Of a stretch of DNA of 37,464 bases, positions 32,763 to 37,464 are shown in pieces. Numbering within the stretch: position 1 is the first letter of the stretch; the number at the start of each line of letters is the position of its first letter. Position numbers and translations under genes: made by a program. Source of the stretch: an uncultured Eubacteriales bacterium (GTDB lineage Bacteria > Bacillota > Clostridia > Peptostreptococcales > Anaerovoracaceae); NCBI GenBank assembly GCA_900320285.1, contig ONRQ01000014.1, positions 1-37,464 of the forward strand, written 5' to 3'. Below the pieces are notes generated by a model, which was given only the letters and a program-made list of their open reading frames with translations, made no database searches and was not told the origin of the DNA.

Positions 32763-33299
32763 ATGATGTTTATGAAAATGATATGCAAAGAGAAGGACGT
32801 TAATGCTAAAGAAGATAAAAAGCAGGCAGAAGCACTGAACAGAGAGTTCTATGTCATTGATCCAAAGACTGGCTTCCTGGATGTCAGAGGCGCGGATGAG
32901 ATCGAGGGCAAATCCGACAGCACGCCGGATACTGATGATTCTGAACCAGGTTCACCTGTGACTGATGTTATCGCATTTCTTGCAGACAAGACTGCCGACA
33001 GGTTCGACTGTATGGCAGATGGCATGGAAGTGATGGTTCTCAAAGAGATCGTTTACAGAATGGAGCACACTGATCCGAAAACGGCGGTGGTAATGCTGCA
33101 GTCAATGTTCATGACAAATGAACTGGAGGCAGCTGCGGTGGATCTGGATATTCTGGATATCTTCAGCGAATATGATGCAGATACTTATGAGGACTTCATC
33201 GATGAACTCTTTGATACGGAGATATTCAATCAGTTCCTGGTAGCGAACTGGCTGGATGAAGCCTTCGGAAAACCATGCGGACATGCCTGCCTAAGTTAG
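32763..33299 (+). CDS. Acidic hypothetical protein before parA
   Basis: The 178-residue product (from MMFMKMICKEKDVNAKEDKK) is not recognised. It has a lysine-rich N-terminus, an acidic Ser/Asp/Pro linker (GKSDSTPDTDDSEPGSPVTD), and a helical C-terminal half rich in Asp and Glu (DILDIFSEYDADTYEDFIDE, then LFDTEIFNQFLVANWLDEAF). I chose ATG 32763 because GAGAAAGGA lies at a good distance; a longer version from 32694 starts inside a hairpin. It lies 11 bases ahead of parA, so it is probably in the same unit. Confidence 0.7.
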   Translation: MMFMKMICKEKDVNAKEDKKQAEALNREFYVIDPKTGFLDVRGADEIEGKSDSTPDTDDSEPGSPVTDVIAFLADKTADRFDCMADGMEVMVLKEIVYRMEHTDPKTAVVMLQSMFMTNELEAAAVDLDILDIFSEYDADTYEDFIDELFDTEIFNQFLVANWLDEAFGKPCGHACLS

Positions 33300-33310
33300 G
33301 AGGTGAATGA

Positions 33311-34129
33311 ATGGCGAAGACGATAGCTATATGTAATCAGAAAGGCGGAGTCGGGAAGACAACGACTACTCTGAATCTCGGCATTGGATTGGCCAGGGAA
33401 GGAAAGAAGGTATTGCTTATAGATGGTGACCCTCAGAGCGATCTCACAACGAGTTTGGGATGGGATGCGGATTCTATCGAGAACTCACTCGGCAGGCTGA
33501 TGTATCTGGTGACTCAGAACTACAAACCTGCTGTTCAGGACACTATCCTGCATCATCCGGAGGGAGTCGATCTGATACCATCCAATCTGGATCTTTCATC
33601 GATGGAGACACAGCTTGTAAATGCTATGAGCAGAGAAAAGGTACTGTCCAATCTTTTGAAGGATGTGAAGAAGGACTATGACTATATCCTGATTGACTGT
33701 ATGCCTTCGCTTGGTATGATCACGATCAATGCTCTTACTGCAGCTGACAGTGTCATCATTCCGGTACAGGCTCAGTACCTGCCGGCAAAAGGCATGACTC
33801 AGCTGATGAAGAGCATAGACATGGTCAGGAACCATACTAATGAGAAGCTTCAGATCGGTGGCATAGTCATGACACTCGTCGACAACCGTACTAATCTGGC
33901 GAAAGATGTCACAGACAAAATCAGAACACAGTATGGGATGCACATCAGGATCTTCGACACACAGATACCGGTTGCAGTCAAAGCAGCGGAGGCATCCAAG
34001 GCAGGTATGAGCATCTTTGCCTATGACAATGACTCAAAGCCAGCCAGAGCATACGAGCAGCTGACGAAGGAGGTGATGAAGCATGGCGAACGTGAGAGAC
34101 ATAGAGATGAAGCTTCCATCACTCGATGA
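33311..34129 (+). CDS. parA: ParA/Soj-family partition ATPase
   Basis: The 272-residue protein has the deviant Walker A NQKGGVGKTTTT (residues 9-20), VLLIDGDPQSDLTTSLGW, and the Walker B YDYILIDCMPSLGMITINAL followed by VIIPVQAQYLPAKGMTQL. It lacks the N-terminal HTH of type Ia plasmid ParA, so it is Soj/type-Ib-like. It would position DNA using the partner ParB at 34083. The last 47 bases overlap the parB start, and AGGAGGTG for parB lies within it, so production is coupled. AGGAGGTGA precedes its own ATG. Confidence 0.94.
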   Translation: MAKTIAICNQKGGVGKTTTTLNLGIGLAREGKKVLLIDGDPQSDLTTSLGWDADSIENSLGRLMYLVTQNYKPAVQDTILHHPEGVDLIPSNLDLSSMETQLVNAMSREKVLSNLLKDVKKDYDYILIDCMPSLGMITINALTAADSVIIPVQAQYLPAKGMTQLMKSIDMVRNHTNEKLQIGGIVMTLVDNRTNLAKDVTDKIRTQYGMHIRIFDTQIPVAVKAAEASKAGMSIFAYDNDSKPARAYEQLTKEVMKHGERERHRDEASITR

Positions 34130-35024
34130 TCTGTTTTCCTCACAGGAGGAGAGAGACGATGCCAAGTTAAAGAGGATATATGAGATTCCGCTTGGAGAGA
34201 TCGATCCGTTTCCTGATCATCCATTCAAGGTAAGAGATGACGAGGATATGATGAATCTGGTCGAATCAGTCAGAGCGAACGGAGTGCTCACTCCAGCTAC
34301 AGTCCGGAAGAAGGAGGATGGAAGATATGAGCTTCTGTCAGGACACCGTAGGTACAGAGCCTGTCAGCTTGCCGGACTTGAGGTGCTCAGATGCGAAGTT
34401 GTCGAGATGAACCGCGACGAAGCTACAATATTCATGGTCGAGTCCAACTTCCAGAGAACGACGATACTTCCGTCAGAGAAAGCATTCGCGTATAAGATGC
34501 GACTGGATGCGATGAACAGACAGGGGCATCGCTCAGACTTAACTTTTTCTCCAGTGGATAAAAAGTTAAGGTCAGGGCAGGAACTAGCAAGTGCGGTTGG
34601 AGATAGTCAGGCGCAAATATACAGATATATCCGGCTTACAGAACTTTTACCGGAAATTCTGGATATGGTGGATGAAGGAGTGGTGGCTATGAGACCGGCT
34701 GTTGAGCTGTCATATATACCAAAACTTCAGCAGGGACAGATATGGGAGAGCATGGAACTCGAAGGCTGTACACCATCGTACGCTCAGGCCATTCGGATGC
34801 GTAAGCTTTCAGAGGATCACAAGCTTACTCCTGAGGCCATTGATGCGATCCTGATGGAGCAGAAGCCTAACCAGAAGGAACGAATTGTCCTCAGAGGTGA
34901 ACGCTTCAGCAGACTGTTCCCACCAGACTTGCCAGTATCCAAGAGGGAGGACTATGTTGCAGCTGCGATGGAACACTATGCAAGGTTCCGTGAGAAGCAG
35001 CGGTCGAGGGATGATGCGAGGTAG
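34083..35024 (+). CDS. parB: ParB-family partition protein
   Basis: The 313-residue protein has the N-terminal ParB domain (IPLGEIDPFPDHPFKVRDDE), CTP-binding SGHRRYRACQLAG (GHRR 87-90), and the MVESNFQRTTILPSEKAFAY segment. An intact HTH follows (SGQELASAVGDSQAQIYRYI, about 164-183), with a C-terminal helical region like that of the first ParB-like protein. It pairs with the overlapping parA. AGGAGGTG at 34069-34076 decides the start. The DNA target parS is not identified; I saw no obvious repeated 16-bp sites in the element's visible part. Confidence 0.92.
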   Translation: MANVRDIEMKLPSLDDLFSSQEERDDAKLKRIYEIPLGEIDPFPDHPFKVRDDEDMMNLVESVRANGVLTPATVRKKEDGRYELLSGHRRYRACQLAGLEVLRCEVVEMNRDEATIFMVESNFQRTTILPSEKAFAYKMRLDAMNRQGHRSDLTFSPVDKKLRSGQELASAVGDSQAQIYRYIRLTELLPEILDMVDEGVVAMRPAVELSYIPKLQQGQIWESMELEGCTPSYAQAIRMRKLSEDHKLTPEAIDAILMEQKPNQKERIVLRGERFSRLFPPDLPVSKREDYVAAAMEHYARFREKQRSRDDAR

Positions 35025-35146
35025 GTGCAGTGAGCACTCATCCGCCCATCTCCTCCCCTGTAACCCCTCCTCTAGAACTACCAGTTACTTACCGAAGAAG
35101 AAAAACAATAATATTACAACAATCGCAATAGCATGACAAACATATA

Positions 35147-35179
35147 GCGCTCAGATCATTACGACCTGGGCGTTTTTTG
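35147..35179 (+). terminator. Rho-independent terminator after parAB
   Basis: CGCTCAG (35147-35153) pairs with CTGGGCG (about 35166-35172) with one G-U pair, followed by six T residues. It ends the parA-parB unit, about 120 bases after the parB stop. Confidence 0.8.
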
Positions 35180-35209
35180 TTTGCCCGGATTTGCGGGAAA
35201 GGATGACCA

Positions 35210-35383
35210 ATGACGAAAACCAAAGACAACCAACCAAGCGATGACGTGATCATCTGCATGGACGATGCAGGGATGCAGCTCTATCTCAGCGAAAAGGCAG
35301 CCAACAGGCTCAGCTGGATCCTGACAGGGATCTGCATCGTGCTCAGCCTGCCGGTGATCATCCTCGCATTCATGTGCATTTAG
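35210..35383 (+). CDS. 57-residue single-pass membrane microprotein
   Basis: ATG at 35210, with AAAGGA 7-8 bases upstream, opens MTKTKDNQPSDDVIICMDDA, then GMQLYLSEKAANRLSWILTG, and a C-terminal membrane helix ICIVLSLPVIILAFMCI ending at TAG 35383. The polar N-terminus would be cytoplasmic or exposed depending on topology. It stands 15 bases before the surface adhesin gene and may be cotranscribed with it. Function unknown. Confidence 0.7.
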   Translation: MTKTKDNQPSDDVIICMDDAGMQLYLSEKAANRLSWILTGICIVLSLPVIILAFMCI

Positions 35384-35398
35384 CGGAAAGGAGAAGCA

Positions 35399-37464
35399 AT
35401 GACAGACAACAAAGTATTCGGCGCATTAAGGCGCCTGCTCACCATGGCACTTGCCTTTGTCATGGTACTCGGAGCAACTATGCCTCTGATGACGCAGGAA
35501 TCATACGCGGCATTCTCAGGCAAGAAAGGCAGCAAGTATACTGTTTATGACGGCGGGCAGATCGTCTACGGATCGGGCAATGGAGGATACAGTAACTCCA
35601 GAAAATGCGACCTCGGAGATGATCTCGGCAGCAGATATTCCTACTGCGTACAGCCGGCGAAGCTGTCACCTGGAACAGGAACAGTGACGGTAGATAAGGT
35701 CATCGATGATGATGACGATAAAGGCAAGTGGAACGCGCTGAGAAATATCATCTACTACTCACCGTCCTACCCGGGATATGACAACAACGTAACCAATATC
35801 CGCAGTAAGTATTACACTGGTACCTTCAATAAGGACTGGGGTATTGCCCATATGGCTCTTTCATATGTGTATGCAGGAAGGCCATCGGACATGGCTACCT
35901 TCGGCGGCACTCACGCTTCTGACCTCGGCGAAGTATGGACCAAGGCGAAGAAGCTCGGAGATGAGCTGTATCAGGCGGATTCTGAAAGAGATGCTGCCGT
36001 ACCAACAAGCTTCAAGGTATTCATCTGCTATATGTCCGGAGTACAGGACATGATTGTCGGATATCTTGAAGCACCGGGACACCTCAACATGAAGAAGGTA
36101 TCAAACAGGACCTCGATCACTGATGGTAATAACTGCTATTCAATCGAGGGTGCTGAATATACTGTCTATGACAGCAACAATAGGGCAGTTGAAACGCTTG
36201 TTGTAAATTCAAAGGGAGAGAGCAACACTGTAGACCTCATGGAGGGCACATATACAGTCAAAGAGACATATGCTCCTCCGGGATATGCGAAGGACGATAC
36301 TACTTACACAGTAAAGCTCGTATCCGATGAGACCACGACTTTCACAGCAAAAGACGAGCCGATTACGGACCTGGTTCAGCTCCTGCTGACAAAGAATCCT
36401 GTTGGATATCCTCATGATCACGGCGAAGGTGATGCGACACTGAAGGGCGCTGTATATAAGTTCGAGTATTACGACAGACTCAAGAATCAGGAAGTACTCC
36501 TCAAGGCAGCAAAGGCGGATGCTCCACTCAGGACATGGCACTTTGTAACTGACGAGCACGGAAAGATCGACGGTCAGAACCCGGCATTTGCTTCCGGCTA
36601 TTCCAATGATGCCCTGTACAAGGACAAGGACGGAAAGGTCTGCTATCCGCTCGGAACTTATCTGATCCAGGAGGTAAAAGCACCTGAAGGATATCTTGTC
36701 AATGATGAGATCCTTGAAGTGACTGTCACTGAAGACGGTACAGACAATATCCATGTAAAGACTTACAACGAATCTATCAAAGGAAACGATACCATCCAGA
36801 GAGGCGGCGTCAAGGTAGCTAAGATCGATAATGACCTGGACACAAACTACGCTCAGGGCGATGCAACACTCGCAGGCGCTGAATTCACCATCTACAACCA
36901 GTCAAAGGAGACTGTAATGGTAGGCGGGAAGGAGATCGTAAAGGGCGGCGCAGCGCTCGTGATCACTACGAATGCAGATGGTATCGCAACTTCGGATGCG
37001 CACGCACTCCCATACGGCTCATATCTTGTAAAGGAGACTAAGCCTTCCAAGGGATATCTTCTGAATACTGAGTGGTCCAGAGCCTTCACTATCCGTGAGG
37101 ACGGAAAGATCGTTGACCTGACTGAAGACAAGGTAAGAGAAGCAGTAGAGAGAGGCGGCGTACAGATCATCAAGAGAGATAATGAACTCGTAAAATCCGA
37201 AGCTCTCGGCGGAGCAAGACTTGATGACATCGTCATGACCATCAAAAATGTATCAGGAAGAGACGTAGTAGTCCGCAAGGACCTCGACAACAAGACTGAT
37301 AAGGTCGACTGGAAGAAGCTCGAATCCAAGAGTGCAATGTTTGAGGATGAGTCGATCAAGAGAGTACCTACTGGCAAGGACGTCGGCAAGATCACTGTCC
37401 ACTGGAACGAAGAAAAGAAGGCATATACTGCTGAGACTCTGGCAGATGACCTTCCATACGGAAC
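35399..37464 (+). CDS. Large surface protein with Cna-B repeats, 3'-truncated by the window edge
   Basis: From ATG 35399 (AAAGGAGAAGCA upstream) the frame is open to the window end, 688 codons, so the anchor region is not seen. A signal peptide (RRLLTMALAFVMVLGATMP, cleavage near SYA-A) leads into an N-terminal globular domain (about 40-225) with YSYCVQPAKL (Cys83) and WGIAHMALSYVYAG (His151). Then follow Cna-B/SpaA-type modules: about 238-318 (GAEYTVYD, GTYTVKETYAPPGY), 325-455 (GAVYKFEYYD, GTYLIQEVKAPEGY), 468-570 (VKVAKIDND, GSYLVKETKPSKGY) and a fourth beginning near 588. The repeated K and E residues fit isopeptide crosslinks. Likely a cell-wall adhesin or pilin-like protein carried by the element. 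Confidence 0.88.
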   Translation, partial: MTDNKVFGALRRLLTMALAFVMVLGATMPLMTQESYAAFSGKKGSKYTVYDGGQIVYGSGNGGYSNSRKCDLGDDLGSRYSYCVQPAKLSPGTGTVTVDKVIDDDDDKGKWNALRNIIYYSPSYPGYDNNVTNIRSKYYTGTFNKDWGIAHMALSYVYAGRPSDMATFGGTHASDLGEVWTKAKKLGDELYQADSERDAAVPTSFKVFICYMSGVQDMIVGYLEAPGHLNMKKVSNRTSITDGNNCYSIEGAEYTVYDSNNRAVETLVVNSKGESNTVDLMEGTYTVKETYAPPGYAKDDTTYTVKLVSDETTTFTAKDEPITDLVQLLLTKNPVGYPHDHGEGDATLKGAVYKFEYYDRLKNQEVLLKAAKADAPLRTWHFVTDEHGKIDGQNPAFASGYSNDALYKDKDGKVCYPLGTYLIQEVKAPEGYLVNDEILEVTVTEDGTDNIHVKTYNESIKGNDTIQRGGVKVAKIDNDLDTNYAQGDATLAGAEFTIYNQSKETVMVGGKEIVKGGAALVITTNADGIATSDAHALPYGSYLVKETKPSKGYLLNTEWSRAFTIREDGKIVDLTEDKVREAVERGGVQIIKRDNELVKSEALGGARLDDIVMTIKNVSGRDVVVRKDLDNKTDKVDWKKLESKSAMFEDESIKRVPTGKDVGKITVHWNEEKKAYTAETLADDLPYG

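Overview
The window looks like the chromosome of a low- to mid-GC Gram-positive anaerobe of the Bacillota, class Clostridia. The evidence is the S11-S4-alpha-L17 gene order, the small SRP RNA directly before dnaX-ybaB-recR, strong AGGAGG-type ribosome binding sites, frequent TTG starts, and a lipoprotein-based amino acid ABC transporter. An Anaerovoracaceae / Family XIII-like member is my guess; the sequence alone does not prove it.

Layout. 1-2400: end of the large ribosomal protein operon (rpsK partial, rpsD, rpoA, rplQ) closed by a clear terminator. 2455-3640: an XRE regulator, a divergent unknown gene, and a leader region with dyads, a short ORF and an intrinsic terminator in front of the ATP synthase genes. 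3639-10187: F1Fo ATP synthase operon atpB-E-F-(H)A-G-[structured RNA]-D-C. It has two unusual features. The delta subunit survives only as a C-terminal domain fused to the N-terminus of alpha. A roughly 210-nt highly structured RNA, possibly of the raiA class, lies between atpG and atpD. 10280-14990: two YhgE/Pip-type membrane proteins flanking a small membrane protein with hendecad repeats, all overlapping. 14991-15722: terminator, two related nested palindromic elements and the SRP RNA with its promoter. 15723-18370: dnaX, ybaB/ebfC and recR (replication/repair). 18429-20437: BrnQ-type carrier and a YbaK-type tRNA deacylase.

20438-21186 is a long intergenic stretch with repeats, a promoter and a 20-bp operator-like palindrome. 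It leads into an amino acid ABC transporter operon (binding lipoprotein, permease, ATPase) that ends with a DapF-fold racemase. 24603-28118: an AMP-forming acyl-CoA ligase, an Orr/alanine-racemase-fold enzyme and greA. 28118-30070: a lysyl-tRNA synthetase carrying an extra C-terminal tRNA-binding OB domain.

30071-37464 appears to be the left part of an integrated mobile element (ICE- or plasmid-like). It holds a ParB-like protein with a shortened HTH region, two genes sharing a threefold repeated HTH module, small proteins, a ParA-ParB pair, a one-TM microprotein and the start of a large surface adhesin with Cna-B repeats. The element continues past the right edge, so transfer genes and integrase are not visible here.
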